From Curtobacterium sp. SGAir0471 (GTDB lineage Bacteria; Actinomycetota; Actinomycetes; Actinomycetales; Microbacteriaceae), in assembly GCF_005490985.1 (NCBI RefSeq), contig NZ_CP027869.1, positions 1,116,001 to 1,180,000 on the forward strand: DNA of 64,000 nucleotides, given 5' to 3'. Positions 9,145 through 17,858 of the stretch are shown one piece after another. Made by a program: the position numbers and the translations under genes. The notes under the pieces were generated by a model. It was given only the letters and a program-made list of their open reading frames with translations. It was not told the DNA's origin and did not search any database. Each line of letters starts with the position of its first letter. The stretch's first letter is position 1.

Positions 9145-9980
9145 TGCAGGTCGGCGCGCCCACCATCGAGCTGAACGACGGTCACCGCTTCCCGGAGCTC
9201 GGCCTCGGCACGTACGGGTTGAACGGCGACGAGGGCACCGCGGCGGTCGGTGCGGCGATCACGAGCGGCTACCGGCTGCTCGACACCGCGCTGAACTACG
9301 GCAACGAGGACGCCGTCGGCCGTGCCGTCCGCGAGTCCGAGGTCGACCGCGAGGACCTCGTCGTCACCTCGAAGCTCCCCGGCCGGCACCACGGCTACGA
9401 CGAGGCGCACCGCTCGATCGACGAGACGCTCGGCAACCTCGGGCTGGACCGCGTCGACCTGTACCTCATCCACTGGCCGAACCCGTCGGTGGGGAAGTTC
9501 GTCGACACCTGGAAGGCGTTCGTCGACCTCCGCGACAGCGGCAAGGTCCGCTCGATCGGCGTCTCGAACTTCACGCCGGAGCACTTGAAGGCCATCATCG
9601 ACGCCACCGGTGTCGCCCCGGCCGTGAACCAGGTGGAGCTGCACCCGTACTTCCCGCAGGCCGAGCTCCGCAAGGTGCACGCCGAGTACGGTATCGTCAC
9701 CGAGAGCTGGAGCCCGCTCGCGAAGCAGTCCGAGCTGCTCACCGAGCAGCCCGTGCTCGACGCGGCGGCCGCACACGGCGTGACGCCCGGCCAGGTCGTG
9801 CTCCGCTGGCACGTCCAGCTCGGTGCCGTACCGGTGCCGAAGTCCGGCGATCCGCAGCGGCAGCGCGAGAACCTCGACGTCTTCGGCTTCGCGCTGACCG
9901 ACGACGAGGTCCGCGCGATCTCCGGACTCGAGCGCGGCCGCCTCTGGGACGGCGACCCGGACACGCACGAGGAGATGTAG
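9144..9980 (+). CDS. Aldo/keto reductase (AKR5-like 2,5-diketo-D-gluconate reductase type)
   Basis: The 278-residue TIM-barrel enzyme reduces carbonyl compounds with NADPH. The catalytic tetrad is visible: Asp in GYRLLDTALNYGNE, Tyr in the same motif, Lys in VTSKLPGRHHG and His in YLIHWPNPS. The NADPH phosphate loop VPKSGDPQRQRENL lies at about 232-246. Signature GVSNFTPEHLKAI supports the assignment. It overlaps the FKBP stop by one base, so both share a message, and ends exactly where hairpin copy C begins. The natural substrate cannot be told. Confidence 0.92.
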   Translation: MQVGAPTIELNDGHRFPELGLGTYGLNGDEGTAAVGAAITSGYRLLDTALNYGNEDAVGRAVRESEVDREDLVVTSKLPGRHHGYDEAHRSIDETLGNLGLDRVDLYLIHWPNPSVGKFVDTWKAFVDLRDSGKVRSIGVSNFTPEHLKAIIDATGVAPAVNQVELHPYFPQAELRKVHAEYGIVTESWSPLAKQSELLTEQPVLDAAAAHGVTPGQVVLRWHVQLGAVPVPKSGDPQRQRENLDVFGFALTDDEVRAISGLERGRLWDGDPDTHEEM

Positions 9981-10028
9981 GACCGACGGGAGGCGCGTGG
10001 CGGGCCCGCCACGCGCCTCCCGTCCGTC
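9981..10028. repeat. Dispersed hairpin element, copy C
   Basis: A 48-base palindrome without loop: arms 9981-10004 and 10005-10028 with one mismatch. The core GGGAGGCGCGTGGCGGG is intact. It starts on the base after the aldo/keto reductase stop codon and precedes the helD promoter. Confidence 0.88.
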
Positions 10029-10076
10029 CTCCGGTCGCGGTGCGTCGCTGCGCCCCCGCCGGTCGCGCAGCAGGAC

Positions 10077-10082
10077 TACACT
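10077..10082 (+). promoter_or_regulatory. helD -10 box
   Basis: TACACT lies 29 bases before the helD GTG, giving a short leader with the ribosome site AAGGG at 10101-10105. Confidence 0.55.
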
Positions 10083-10111
10083 GGACACCCCTGTTTCCCG
10101 AAGGGTGGCGT

Positions 10112-12358
10112 GTGTCCGAACCGACCGAGACCGACCGTGAACGAACCTACGTCGACGGTCTCTTCACCCGTCTCGACGAGCTGACGGCCGAGGCCGAGCA
10201 GCGTCTGGCCGAGACCCGCCGCCAGGCGGTCGGCGGCAACCACCAGAGCCGCAGTGAGCGCGACGCCTACGCGCGGCTCTACGAGGACACGATCGCCACG
10301 CTCGACCGCGTCGGTGACCGTCTGGTCTTCGGCCGCCTCGAGGTCGCCGAACCGGACGCACCGGACGACACGTTCCGCTACATCGGGCGCGTCGGCCTGC
10401 GGGACGACGAGCACCGTCCGCTCCTGCTCGACTGGCGCGTGCCCGGTGCGAGCGCCTTCTACCAGGCCACCGCGGCGCACCCGATGGGGATGCGGGCACG
10501 CCGACACCTGACGCTCGAGGGCCGCACGGTCGTGAACGTCGAGGACGAGGTCTTCGACGCGACGCTGTACGACGACGAGCGGACGCACCTGCAGGGCGAG
10601 GGCGCGCTGCTCGCGGCCGTCACCGCCGAGCGCACCGGTCGGATGACCGACATCGTCGCGACGATCCAGGGCGAGCAGGACCGCATCATCCGCTCCCCGC
10701 TCGAGGGCGTCCTGATCGTGCAGGGCGGCCCCGGGACGGGCAAGACCGCCGTGGCGCTGCACCGCGCCGCCTACCTGCTCTACACGCACCGCGACCGGCT
10801 CCGCGGCTCGGGCGTGCTCATGGTCGGGCCGTCCTCGGCGTTCCTGACCTACATCGAGCAGGTGCTGCCGTCCCTCGGCGAGACCGGTGTCGTGATGGCC
10901 TCGCTCGGCTCGCTCTACCCGGGCGTGCACGCCACGACGCACGACCACGGGGACGTCGCCGCGGTGAAGGGGTCGGCGCAGATGGCGTCGCTGCTCCGCC
11001 GCGCCGTGCGGTCCCGCCAGGTCGTCCCGACCGAGTCGGTCGTGCTCGACGTCGAGGGGGAGCGGCTCACGGTGCCGCCGCAGCTCGTCGCCGACGCGCT
11101 GAAGCGGGCGCAGGACCGCGGGAAGCCCCACAACGTCGCCCGGGTCACCTTCAACAGGATCGCCCTCGACGCGATGACGCGGCTGCTCGCCGACCAGCTC
11201 CGGGCCCGCGGGACCACGGTGGACGAGGCCGACGAGAAGGTCCTGCGCGAGGACATCCGCAGCTCGTACGACGCCCGGGTCCTGCTCAACACCGCCTGGC
11301 TGCCGCTCCCGCCGGAGAAGTTCCTCGAGGACCTCTACGCGCGCCCGAACTGGCTGGCCTCGCTGACCCCCGACTGGACGCCCGCCCGCCGGGCACTCCT
11401 GCAGCGTCCGCGCGGCGCCGGCTTCACGATCGAGGACGTCCCGCTCCTGGACGAGGCCGCCGAGCTCCTCGGTCCGTTCGACCCGACCGGCGGAGCCGCC
11501 AAGCGCGCGGCCAAGGCCAGCCGGAACCGGGACATCGAGAACGCCCGCCAGGCGATCGAGAACATGGGCGTCGAGGGCATCGTCACCGCGGAGCAGGTCG
11601 CCGGGTCCTTCGCCGAGGGCGGTGACCCCCGCACCACCGCGGAGCGCGCGGCCGAGGACCGTGAGTGGACCTACGGGCACATCGTCGTCGACGAGGCCCA
11701 GGAGCTCTCGCCGATGCAGTGGCGGGTCCTCGCCCGCCGCAACCCGCTGCGGTCGTTCACGATCGTCGGGGACATGGCGCAGGGCTCCTCGCCGGCCGCC
11801 GCCCGCACGTGGGACGACGTCGTCGGTGCGCTCGCACGCCGTCGTCGCGGACGTGCACCCGTGGTGCCGCTCGACCACCGGATCGAGGAACTGACGGTCA
11901 ACTACCGCACCCCGCGTTCCATCGTGCAGGCCGCCGGTGCGTTCGCCGACGCCGCCGGGCTGGCGGTCACCCGGACCGAGGCCGTGCGGGACGGGGATCC
12001 CGTCGACCGCGTGGCGGTGCCCCGCGCGGCGCTCCTCGACACAGTCGCGGAGCGCGTCGAGGCCGAACGCGGGCGGATCGGCTCCGGTACCGTCGGGGTC
12101 ATCGTGCCCGAGGCCGACGTCGCCGCGATGCGCGAGCGCCTGGCGCGGACCGACGCGGACGTCCGCGGGCTCGGCTCGCCGCGGCCCGGGTCGGTGACGG
12201 TCCTGACGGGGGCGGACGCGAAGGGGCTCGAGTTCGACGGCGTGCTGCTCGTCGACCCGGACCGGGTCGGCGCCGACGCGGCGCGGGCCGCAGCCGCCGT
12301 CTACGTGGCGATGACCCGCCCGACTCGGCGGCTCGTCGTCGTCGACGTCACCGACTGA
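10112..12358 (+). CDS. helD: HelD-like superfamily 1 helicase / RNA polymerase recycling factor
   Basis: The 748-residue protein has a helical N-terminal arm (residues 1-130), a Walker A motif GGPGTGKTAVALHRAAYLL near residue 206, a long insertion at about 330-500, the Walker B motif VVDEAQELSPMQWRVL, GDMAQGSSP and the C-terminal motif YVAMTRPTRRLVVVD. This matches actinobacterial HelD proteins, which enter the RNA polymerase channels and release stalled polymerase using ATP or GTP; some relatives confer rifampicin tolerance. I chose GTG 10112 for its AAGGG ribosome site six bases upstream. It converges on the emfourin gene with six bases between stops. Confidence 0.9.
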   Translation: MSEPTETDRERTYVDGLFTRLDELTAEAEQRLAETRRQAVGGNHQSRSERDAYARLYEDTIATLDRVGDRLVFGRLEVAEPDAPDDTFRYIGRVGLRDDEHRPLLLDWRVPGASAFYQATAAHPMGMRARRHLTLEGRTVVNVEDEVFDATLYDDERTHLQGEGALLAAVTAERTGRMTDIVATIQGEQDRIIRSPLEGVLIVQGGPGTGKTAVALHRAAYLLYTHRDRLRGSGVLMVGPSSAFLTYIEQVLPSLGETGVVMASLGSLYPGVHATTHDHGDVAAVKGSAQMASLLRRAVRSRQVVPTESVVLDVEGERLTVPPQLVADALKRAQDRGKPHNVARVTFNRIALDAMTRLLADQLRARGTTVDEADEKVLREDIRSSYDARVLLNTAWLPLPPEKFLEDLYARPNWLASLTPDWTPARRALLQRPRGAGFTIEDVPLLDEAAELLGPFDPTGGAAKRAAKASRNRDIENARQAIENMGVEGIVTAEQVAGSFAEGGDPRTTAERAAEDREWTYGHIVVDEAQELSPMQWRVLARRNPLRSFTIVGDMAQGSSPAAARTWDDVVGALARRRRGRAPVVPLDHRIEELTVNYRTPRSIVQAAGAFADAAGLAVTRTEAVRDGDPVDRVAVPRAALLDTVAERVEAERGRIGSGTVGVIVPEADVAAMRERLARTDADVRGLGSPRPGSVTVLTGADAKGLEFDGVLLVDPDRVGADAARAAAAVYVAMTRPTRRLVVVDVTD

Positions 12359-12375
12359 TCGACGTCACCGACTGA
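12342..12375. repeat. Perfect 17-base tandem duplication
   Basis: TCGACGTCACCGACTGA occurs twice without gap, at 12342-12358 and 12359-12375. The first copy ends with the helD stop codon; the second holds the stop codon of the convergent emfourin gene, so the duplication set the present gene ends. Confidence 0.9.
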
Positions 12376-12643
12376 GCGGTTCGCCCTCGTCGCGCACCCG
12401 CCGGACGAGCGCTGCCCACGGGCCCTCGAGCTGACTGCCCGGGATCTCGACGGTGGTGCGGGCGACCGTCACGGTCCAGGTGAAGTCGTCGGGCACGGTC
12501 TGCCGGTGCCGGACGGGCGCCTCCCGCGGGAGCGCGCCGACCAGGTCGTCCCAGGCGCCCGGGTCGTCGCACGAGTCGGTGTCGATCCGCCAGCCGCGCG
12601 AGAGACCGGCGAACCCACCACTGCGGCGGACGACGATGTGCAT
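12365..12643 (-). CDS. Emfourin-type protealysin inhibitor
   Basis: The 92-residue product starts MHIVVRRSGGFAGLSRGW, and the SGGFAG stretch followed by a short acidic region and a C-terminal strand (TWTVTVARTTVEIPG) matches the emfourin family. Emfourins are small cytosolic inhibitors encoded beside protealysin-like M4 proteases; here the M4 gene lies 17 bases upstream on the same strand. The assignment rests on the motif and on this pairing. TAGAAC six bases before the ATG suggests the gene also has its own leaderless start. No signal peptide is seen, as expected for a protein that guards the cell interior. Confidence 0.8.
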   Translation of the reverse strand: MHIVVRRSGGFAGLSRGWRIDTDSCDDPGAWDDLVGALPREAPVRHRQTVPDDFTWTVTVARTTVEIPGSQLEGPWAALVRRVRDEGEPLSR

Positions 12644-12660
12644 GCTCCGGTTCTACGCCG

Positions 12661-13713
12661 TCACGGAGCGGTGAGCACGCCGACGGTCCGCCAGGCGTCC
12701 GCGACCGCGGTGTGCGCCGTCGAGCCCTGTCCGAACCGGGCAGCGGCGGCGTCGACGGTGACCCGGGCGAAGCCGACGAAGTCGATGTCCGCGGACGTTT
12801 CCGGCGCGGTGAGGGCGTCCCACCAGACGGCTCCGGCGCCCTGCCACGCGTACCCGCCGATCGCCGTCGCTGCGAGGAAGAAGGCGTGGTTCGGGATCCC
12901 GGAGTTCAGGTGGACGCCGCCGGAGTCCTCGGTGGTCTCGACGTAGTCCGCCATGGTCGCCGGCTGCGGGTCCTTCCCGAGCACCGGGTCGTCGAACGCG
13001 GTGCCCGGTGCCCGCATCGACCGGAGCGCGACACCGTGCACGGCGTCGGTGAAGAGTCCCTCGCCGATGAGCCACGTCGCCTGGTCGGCGGTCTGCCCTG
13101 CGGCGTACTGCGCGACCAGCGAGCCGAAGACGTCGCTGACCGACTCGTTCAACGCGCCGGACTGCCCCTGGTACGTCAGATCGGCCGTGTACTGGGTGAC
13201 GCCGTGCGCGAGCTCGTGGCCGATGACGTCGAGGGCGATCGTGAAGCGCCGGAACACCTCGTCGTCGCCGTCGCCGAACACCATGCGCTGGCCGTCCCAG
13301 TACGCGTTGTCGTAGTCCTGCCCGTAGTGCACCGTGGCGTCGAGGGGGAGTCCGGCGCCGTCGATCGAGACCCGCCCGAACACGTCGAGCCAGAACGCGT
13401 GCGTCGCGCCGAGGCCGGCGTACGCCTCGTCCACCGCGGCGTCGCCCGAGTCCGCGTCGCCCTCCCGCCGGACCACCTCGCCCGGCAGCGTCGTCGTGCC
13501 CCGCGCGTCGGCGATCGTGCGCTGCGGGGACCGGTCGACCGTGCCGCTGATGCCCTGCGGCCGGACGCGGTGGTCGTGCTTCGGTGCGGCGACGACCTCC
13601 ATCTCGGCGAGGGCGGTCCGGGCCGCCGAGGCGGCTCGGGGGTGCTCCGACGCGGCGGCGACGGCGCGCAGGAGGTACGGCGGGACGACGGAGTGGCGAC
13701 GGGTGGCGGTCAT
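12661..13713 (-). CDS. Protealysin-like M4 metalloprotease
   Basis: The 350-residue zinc protease has no signal peptide. A short propeptide (about 1-50) carries PPYLLRAVA, the PPL-type motif of the protealysin propeptide (PF16485). The thermolysin-type domain holds HELAH at 166-170 (two zinc His and the catalytic Glu), the third zinc ligand Glu190 in ALNESVSD, and the later GGVHLNSGIPNHAFF loop with the active-site His region. In this family the precursor folds and cleaves itself inside or after leaving the cell. The start at 13713 keeps the complete propeptide; longer reading upstream enters the GH6 gene. It pairs with the emfourin gene just downstream. Confidence 0.93.
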   Translation of the reverse strand: MTATRRHSVVPPYLLRAVAAASEHPRAASAARTALAEMEVVAAPKHDHRVRPQGISGTVDRSPQRTIADARGTTTLPGEVVRREGDADSGDAAVDEAYAGLGATHAFWLDVFGRVSIDGAGLPLDATVHYGQDYDNAYWDGQRMVFGDGDDEVFRRFTIALDVIGHELAHGVTQYTADLTYQGQSGALNESVSDVFGSLVAQYAAGQTADQATWLIGEGLFTDAVHGVALRSMRAPGTAFDDPVLGKDPQPATMADYVETTEDSGGVHLNSGIPNHAFFLAATAIGGYAWQGAGAVWWDALTAPETSADIDFVGFARVTVDAAAARFGQGSTAHTAVADAWRTVGVLTAP

Positions 13714-13757
13714 GGCGCCATGGAACCACCGACGACCGACGACGGGCCGCGCCGGGT

Positions 13758-14834
13758 TCAGTCCTGGCGGCGGTGCTCCACGAGCGCCAGCGCGTACGAC
13801 TCCCACCACTGCCCGGCCGCCGGCCCGCCGTTGCACGTGCCGTCGCTGAGTCCGGGGGTCTTCACCCAGAGCAGGGCGTCGAGCCGGGAGGACCCCGCGG
13901 TGACGTGGGGCGCCTGTCCGAGTCCCGCACCCTCGGGGTTGCACCATGTCCCGCGCCAGCCCTGCCCGTTCCGCGAGACGTCGATCACGAAGTGCGGGTC
14001 GCCGCCGATCGCGTCCGCCAGCCGGTCCGCGTACGCACGCTCGGTGTCGACCCGGTAGAAGTTCGAGACGTTCGTCGCGAAGCCCTGCGTGCGGTCGACC
14101 CCGGCCTCCCGCAGCCAGCGCGCCATCGTGGCGACGGGGACCCGGTCCTCGTTGCCGCCGTCCAGGTACACCGTCAGTCCGTGCCCGGTGAGCTCGTCCA
14201 CCGCGCGGTCGAGCAGACGCAGCCGGTCCTGCCCGAGGCGTTCGCACACGTGGATCTGCGCGATCGAGTCCGGTTCGACGAGCACGACCGCGTGCGAACC
14301 CGCCATCGCGCGCACGGCCGACCGGACCCACGGCAGGTAGGCGTCCTCGGCGGTGCCGCCCGCGGAGTAGCTGCCGCAGTCGCGGTCCGGGATCGCGTAC
14401 AGGACGAACACCGGCGTGCGGTGCTGCTGCTCGGCGCTCCGGACGACCCGCCGGACGACCTGGCGGGTGGCGGACTCGGAGGGGTCAGCGAGCCAGGTCG
14501 CCACCGGCTGGTCCGCGATCACGTCGATCCGGTCGGCGGTGGTGCGGTCGCCGTCCGCCCGGGCGTCCGCCGCGCGGCGCGCCGCCTGGTCGTCCTGCTC
14601 GGGCTGGTGGGCCAGGCCGCCCGGGAACGCCGACGCGGCCGACTCGCGAGCAGCGAGGGTCCGGTCCGTGCCCGCACCGCCACGCCCGCCGCCGTCCGGA
14701 CCGCCGTCGGGTCCGGTCACCGTGGCGAGCACGAGCGCGACCACGGCCACCGCGACGACGCCACCCACGGCGAGCACCGCCCACTGTCGTCGTCCGCTGC
14801 CCCTGGTGCGGCCGCGCGTCCCCTGCTCCGGCAT
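13758..14834 (-). CDS. Secreted/anchored glycoside hydrolase family 6 (endoglucanase or cellobiohydrolase)
   Basis: The 358-residue product has a basic N terminus, one membrane helix (WAVLAVGGVVAVAVVALVLATV, about 17-38), a Gly-rich linker and a GH6 domain from about residue 75. GH6 motifs seen are VLYAIPDRDCGSYSAGG, VVLVEPDSI, NVSNFY, FVIDVSRNGQGW, TWCNPEG and LWVKTPGLSDGTC. The Asp of RDCG and the Asp of EPDSI are the catalytic pair of this inverting family that cuts beta-1,4-glucan. No binding module is present. An uncleaved anchor or a signal peptide are both possible. It is followed by the M4 protease gene 44 bases on. Confidence 0.93.
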   Translation of the reverse strand: MPEQGTRGRTRGSGRRQWAVLAVGGVVAVAVVALVLATVTGPDGGPDGGGRGGAGTDRTLAARESAASAFPGGLAHQPEQDDQAARRAADARADGDRTTADRIDVIADQPVATWLADPSESATRQVVRRVVRSAEQQHRTPVFVLYAIPDRDCGSYSAGGTAEDAYLPWVRSAVRAMAGSHAVVLVEPDSIAQIHVCERLGQDRLRLLDRAVDELTGHGLTVYLDGGNEDRVPVATMARWLREAGVDRTQGFATNVSNFYRVDTERAYADRLADAIGGDPHFVIDVSRNGQGWRGTWCNPEGAGLGQAPHVTAGSSRLDALLWVKTPGLSDGTCNGGPAAGQWWESYALALVEHRRQD

Positions 14835-14937
14835 GCGTCCATGCTGGCAGCAGTCCACGGCGTCCCGCCAGGGTGGCCCGGCGTCCGCCCAGGTGGGGTG
14901 CGGCCGCCTGCCAGGACCCGGCAGCGATACTGACCGG

Positions 14938-15384
14938 ATGTTCCGGAAGCTCCTGCTGCTCGCCCTCACCGCCGGCTACGCCTGGGTGATCTGGCGGATG
15001 ACGTTGACGCCGCGGGTCTTCACGCACGCGCAGGACGCGTTCGTGCTGCACGCCATCGCCTGGCTGCAGCAGCTCCCGCGCGGTGCCTGGTTCACCTACG
15101 ACCGGGTCGAGTTCCTCGCGAACATCGGGATGTTCGTGCCCGTCGGGATGATCGCGGCGCTCTGGTTGCCGCGCCGCTGGTGGCTGGCGGGAGCGGTGGT
15201 CGCGGTCGTGCTGTCGGTCGGGATCGAGCTCGCGCAGGCCCGGTTCCTGCCGTACCGCGTCGCCGACCCTCGGGACGTGCTCTCGAACGGCCTCGGCGGA
15301 CTGCTCGGGGCAACCCTCGTCGGGCTCGTCCGGAGCCTGCTCCCGGTGCCGCGACGGCAGCGCCTGCGTGCCCGCACCGCCTGA
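14938..15384 (+). CDS. VanZ-family membrane protein
   Basis: The 148-residue product has four membrane helices and the VanZ-like core: a first helix [34 protein letters not shown] in the middle, and [33 protein letters not shown], where the E-Q and RxxDxxDxxxN-like residues are the conserved face. VanZ relatives give low teicoplanin resistance in some hosts, but most are of unknown function. GATACT lies six bases before the ATG and no ribosome site is present. It is divergent from the GH6 gene. Confidence 0.9.
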   Translation: MFRKLLLLALTAGYAWVIWRMTLTPRVFTHAQDAFVLHAIAWLQQLPRGAWFTYDRVEFLANIGMFVPVGMIAALWLPRRWWLAGAVVAVVLSVGIELAQARFLPYRVADPRDVLSNGLGGLLGATLVGLVRSLLPVPRRQRLRARTA

Positions 15385-15391
15385 TCTCTGG

Positions 15392-15397
15392 TAGTCT
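15392..15397 (+). promoter_or_regulatory. rpsO -10 box
   Basis: TAGTCT just after the VanZ stop would start a leader of roughly 80 bases before rpsO. S15 controls its own message in several bacteria through such a leader, but I cannot define the structure here. Confidence 0.5.
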
Positions 15398-15485
15398 CGT
15401 CCGGTTGCCGTCGAACGGCCGCGGATCAAGAGCGCTCGTGCATCAGGTACGGGCACCGCGCAACGGACAGGAAAGGGGATCATCC

Positions 15486-15755
15486 ATGGCACTTGACGCG
15501 AAGGTCAAGCAGGAGATCATCGAAGAGTACGCGACCCACCCGGGCGACACCGGATCCCCCGAGGTCCAGGTTGCCGTTCTGACGCGTCGCATCAACGACC
15601 TGAACGAGCACCTCAAGGAGCACAAGCACGACCACCACTCGCGTCGTGGTCTGCTGCTCATGGTCGGTCAGCGTCGCCGTCTCCTCGGGTACCTCTCCGA
15701 CGTCGACATCAACCGCTACCGTGCGCTCATCGAGCGCCTCGGCCTGCGCCGCTAG
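15486..15755 (+). CDS. rpsO: 30S ribosomal protein S15
   Basis: The 89-residue protein binds 16S rRNA helices h20-h22 early in assembly of the small subunit. Sequence and length are those of bacterial S15: [38 protein letters not shown] and [22 protein letters not shown]. The ribosome site AAAGGGG lies seven bases before the ATG. In many bacteria rpsO is next to pnp; here two unrelated genes and a strong terminator separate them. Confidence 0.98.
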   Translation: MALDAKVKQEIIEEYATHPGDTGSPEVQVAVLTRRINDLNEHLKEHKHDHHSRRGLLLMVGQRRRLLGYLSDVDINRYRALIERLGLRR

Positions 15756-15779
15756 TCGACTCGCAGACACTGCGTGACC

Positions 15780-15816
15780 GAACGCCCCGGTCCTCCTCGT
15801 GAGGACCGGGGCGTTC
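15780..15816 (+). terminator. Terminator after rpsO
   Basis: Perfect 16-base arms (15780-15795 and 15801-15816) around the loop CTCGT, followed by TCCTCGTTCC. It stands 24 bases after the rpsO stop. Confidence 0.85.
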
Positions 15817-15870
15817 CTCGTTCCCCGGTCGCAGAGGACTGGGTCGCCGGCCGACAGGGACCGGGAATGG

Positions 15871-15898
15871 TTGCGCAGACGGCTCGGTTCGGTAGGAT
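15871..15898 (+). promoter_or_regulatory. Promoter of the FMN reductase gene
   Basis: TTGCGC (-35, 15871-15876) and TAGGAT (-10, 15893-15898) are 16 bases apart. The leader to the ATG at 15933 is about 28 bases. Confidence 0.6.
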
Positions 15899-15932
15899 GT
15901 TCATGCAAACGCATCGAAAGTCGGGAACTGCC

Positions 15933-16553
15933 ATGACCACCATCGCCGTCGTCTCCGCCGGGCTCTCAGAGCCCAGCTCCACCCGCCTGCTCGCAGACCG
16001 GCTCGCCGCCTCCGCGGTCGCCGCCGTCTCGGCCGACCAGCCGGGAGGCACGGTGGACGTCCGCCACGTCGAGCTGCGTCCGATCGCGCACGAGATCGTC
16101 GACGCGATGCTCACCGGGTTCGCCGCACCCGGCCTCGCCGCCGCCCAGCGCACCGTGCTCGAGGCCGACGCGCTCGTCTTCGTCACCCCGGTCTTCACCG
16201 CGGGGGTCAGCGGTCTGGCGAAGTCGTTCCTCGACGTGCTCGACAAGGACGGCGTGACCGACCTGCCGGTGCTGCTCGCCGCGACCGGGGGGACCGCACG
16301 GCACTCGCTCGCGATCGACCACGCCCTGCGCCCGGTGTTCGCGTACCTCCGCGCAGCGGTGGTGCCGACCGGCGTGTTCGCCGCGACCGACGACTGGGGG
16401 AGCGAGGCGGACGCCGCCGCGCTCGACGCCCGCATCCGACGGGCCGGGGTCGACCTCGCCTGGGCGATCCGCGCCTCCCGGCGGACCCCGCAGCAGGAGA
16501 CGCTCGCCGCGCCGACCGACTTCGCGTCCCTGCTCGGCGGCCTCGGCCACTGA
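15933..16553 (+). CDS. NAD(P)H-dependent FMN reductase (CE1759 family)
   Basis: The 206-residue flavodoxin-fold protein reduces FMN with NAD(P)H, probably to feed a flavin monooxygenase. The FMN-phosphate loop is SAGLSEPSSTRLLADRL (residues 8-24), and VFVTPVFTAGVSGLAKSFLDVL and LLAATGGTARHSLAIDH are the other cofactor loops. The sequence fits the actinobacterial CE1759-type subgroup often linked to luciferase-like LLM enzymes, but no such gene is nearby. I chose ATG 15933 because the first beta strand (MTTIAVVS) begins there; an earlier in-frame ATG falls within four bases of the -10 box. Confidence 0.88.
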   Translation: MTTIAVVSAGLSEPSSTRLLADRLAASAVAAVSADQPGGTVDVRHVELRPIAHEIVDAMLTGFAAPGLAAAQRTVLEADALVFVTPVFTAGVSGLAKSFLDVLDKDGVTDLPVLLAATGGTARHSLAIDHALRPVFAYLRAAVVPTGVFAATDDWGSEADAAALDARIRRAGVDLAWAIRASRRTPQQETLAAPTDFASLLGGLGH

Positions 16554-16574
16554 CCAGGGCGCCCGGGCGGGCGC

Positions 16575-17792
16575 TCAGTACCAGTGCGGGTTGACGCTCA
16601 TCTCGTGGTTCCACGCCGCGCAGGGGGAGCCGTAGGCGTCGTGGATGTAGGCCAGCCCCCAGTTGATCTGCGTCGCCGCGTTCGTCCTCCAGTCCGCACC
16701 GGCAACCGCCATCTTGCTCGCGGGCAGTGACTGCGGGATGCCGTACGCGCCGCTCGAGGCGTTGAGGGCGTTGGCCCGCCAGCCGGACTCCTGGGTCCAG
16801 AGGGACACGAGGCAGGAGAACTGGTCGCCGCCCCAGCCGTAGGCGCCGATCGCGCTGCGGGCGTACGCCTGCGCGCCGGCCGGGTCGACGGTCACGCCGC
16901 CCGTGCTCGGGTAGGACGTCCCGGAGCCGCCGCTCGTGGCGGCCGCCGCCGAGGACGACGGTGCGGCGGCGGCCGCCGCCTGCTGCGCCGCTGCTGCGGC
17001 CGCCTGCTCACGGGCCCGCTGCTGGGCGGCCTGTTGGGCGGCGACCTGCACGCCGAGCTCGTACTGCTGCTCGGTCGTGGCGGTGGTGTCCTTCAGCGCG
17101 GCCAGCTGCGCGTAGAGCTCGTCGCTGTGCTGCTGCGTGTCCGCGACGGCCCGCGCGGCGGCGTCGGACGCGGTGCGGGCGGTGGCGGAGCGGTCCTCCG
17201 CGGCTGCGGCGAGGGTGCTCCGCTCGGACTCCGCACGCTCGGCCTGGTCGTGCAGCGACTCCGCGGTGCGGCCGGCGACCGAGGCGTCCTCGAGGACCCC
17301 CTCCCACGTGCTCGAGAGCTGGTCGACCGCGCCGAGCTGGTAGAGCAGCTGGTCCGGGTCGTGCGTCGTGGCGATCCGCGTCGTCATGGCGTTCTGGCTG
17401 CCGTCGCGGTACAGGGTCGCGGCGAGCTGCCCGGCGCGGTCCTGCGCCTGGGCGGCGGTGCGCTCGGCGTCGTCCGCCTGGGTGCGGAGGGTCGACGCGG
17501 TCTGCGTCGCCGCGGCGAGGTCCGCCTCGGCGCGGTCGGCTGCTGCGGAGGCGTCGAGTGCGCGCTGCGACTTCGCGGCGGCGTCGGCCTGCACCGACTG
17601 CAGCGCCGCCTGCACCTTCGCCGCCTCGGCAGCGGCGGCCTGCTCGTTGCCCTTCGCCTGCTGCACGTCCTGCCACGTCGGGTACTGCGTCGACGCGGCG
17701 CTCGCGGGCAGGGGGGTGAGGACCGGAGCGACGAGCGCGCCCACGACCACGGCGGCCGCGACGAGCACGCGCCGGGAAGGGCTGGTGCGCAT
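16575..17792 (-). CDS. Secreted coiled-coil protein with lytic transglycosylase-like C-terminal domain
   Basis: The 405-residue product has a signal peptide (residues 1-33, ending PASAAS), a long coiled coil at about 45-265 that is very rich in Ala, Gln, Glu and Arg, a Ser/Ala/Gly linker, and a C-terminal domain from about 300. That domain holds FSCLVSLWTQESGWRANALNASSGAYGIPQ with a catalytic-type Glu in QESGW, as in the SLT/RPF-related peptidoglycan lyases. The coiled coil resembles the regulatory arm of NlpC/P60 and FtsEX-partner hydrolases, so activity may be controlled by another division factor. TAGCTT lies six bases before the ATG. Confidence 0.87.
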   Translation of the reverse strand: MRTSPSRRVLVAAAVVVGALVAPVLTPLPASAASTQYPTWQDVQQAKGNEQAAAAEAAKVQAALQSVQADAAAKSQRALDASAAADRAEADLAAATQTASTLRTQADDAERTAAQAQDRAGQLAATLYRDGSQNAMTTRIATTHDPDQLLYQLGAVDQLSSTWEGVLEDASVAGRTAESLHDQAERAESERSTLAAAAEDRSATARTASDAAARAVADTQQHSDELYAQLAALKDTTATTEQQYELGVQVAAQQAAQQRAREQAAAAAAQQAAAAAAPSSSAAAATSGGSGTSYPSTGGVTVDPAGAQAYARSAIGAYGWGGDQFSCLVSLWTQESGWRANALNASSGAYGIPQSLPASKMAVAGADWRTNAATQINWGLAYIHDAYGSPCAAWNHEMSVNPHWY

Positions 17793-17798
17793 GGCGGC

Positions 17799-17804
17799 AA
17801 GCTA
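17799..17804 (-). promoter_or_regulatory. -10 box of the transglycosylase gene
   Basis: TAGCTT on the minus strand, 6 bases before the ATG at 17792: a leaderless arrangement. Confidence 0.6.
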
Positions 17805-17858
17805 CCGGGGACACGCCCGTTCGCCAGGAGCAACACCCGTCCGGCGCCTGAGGACTGG

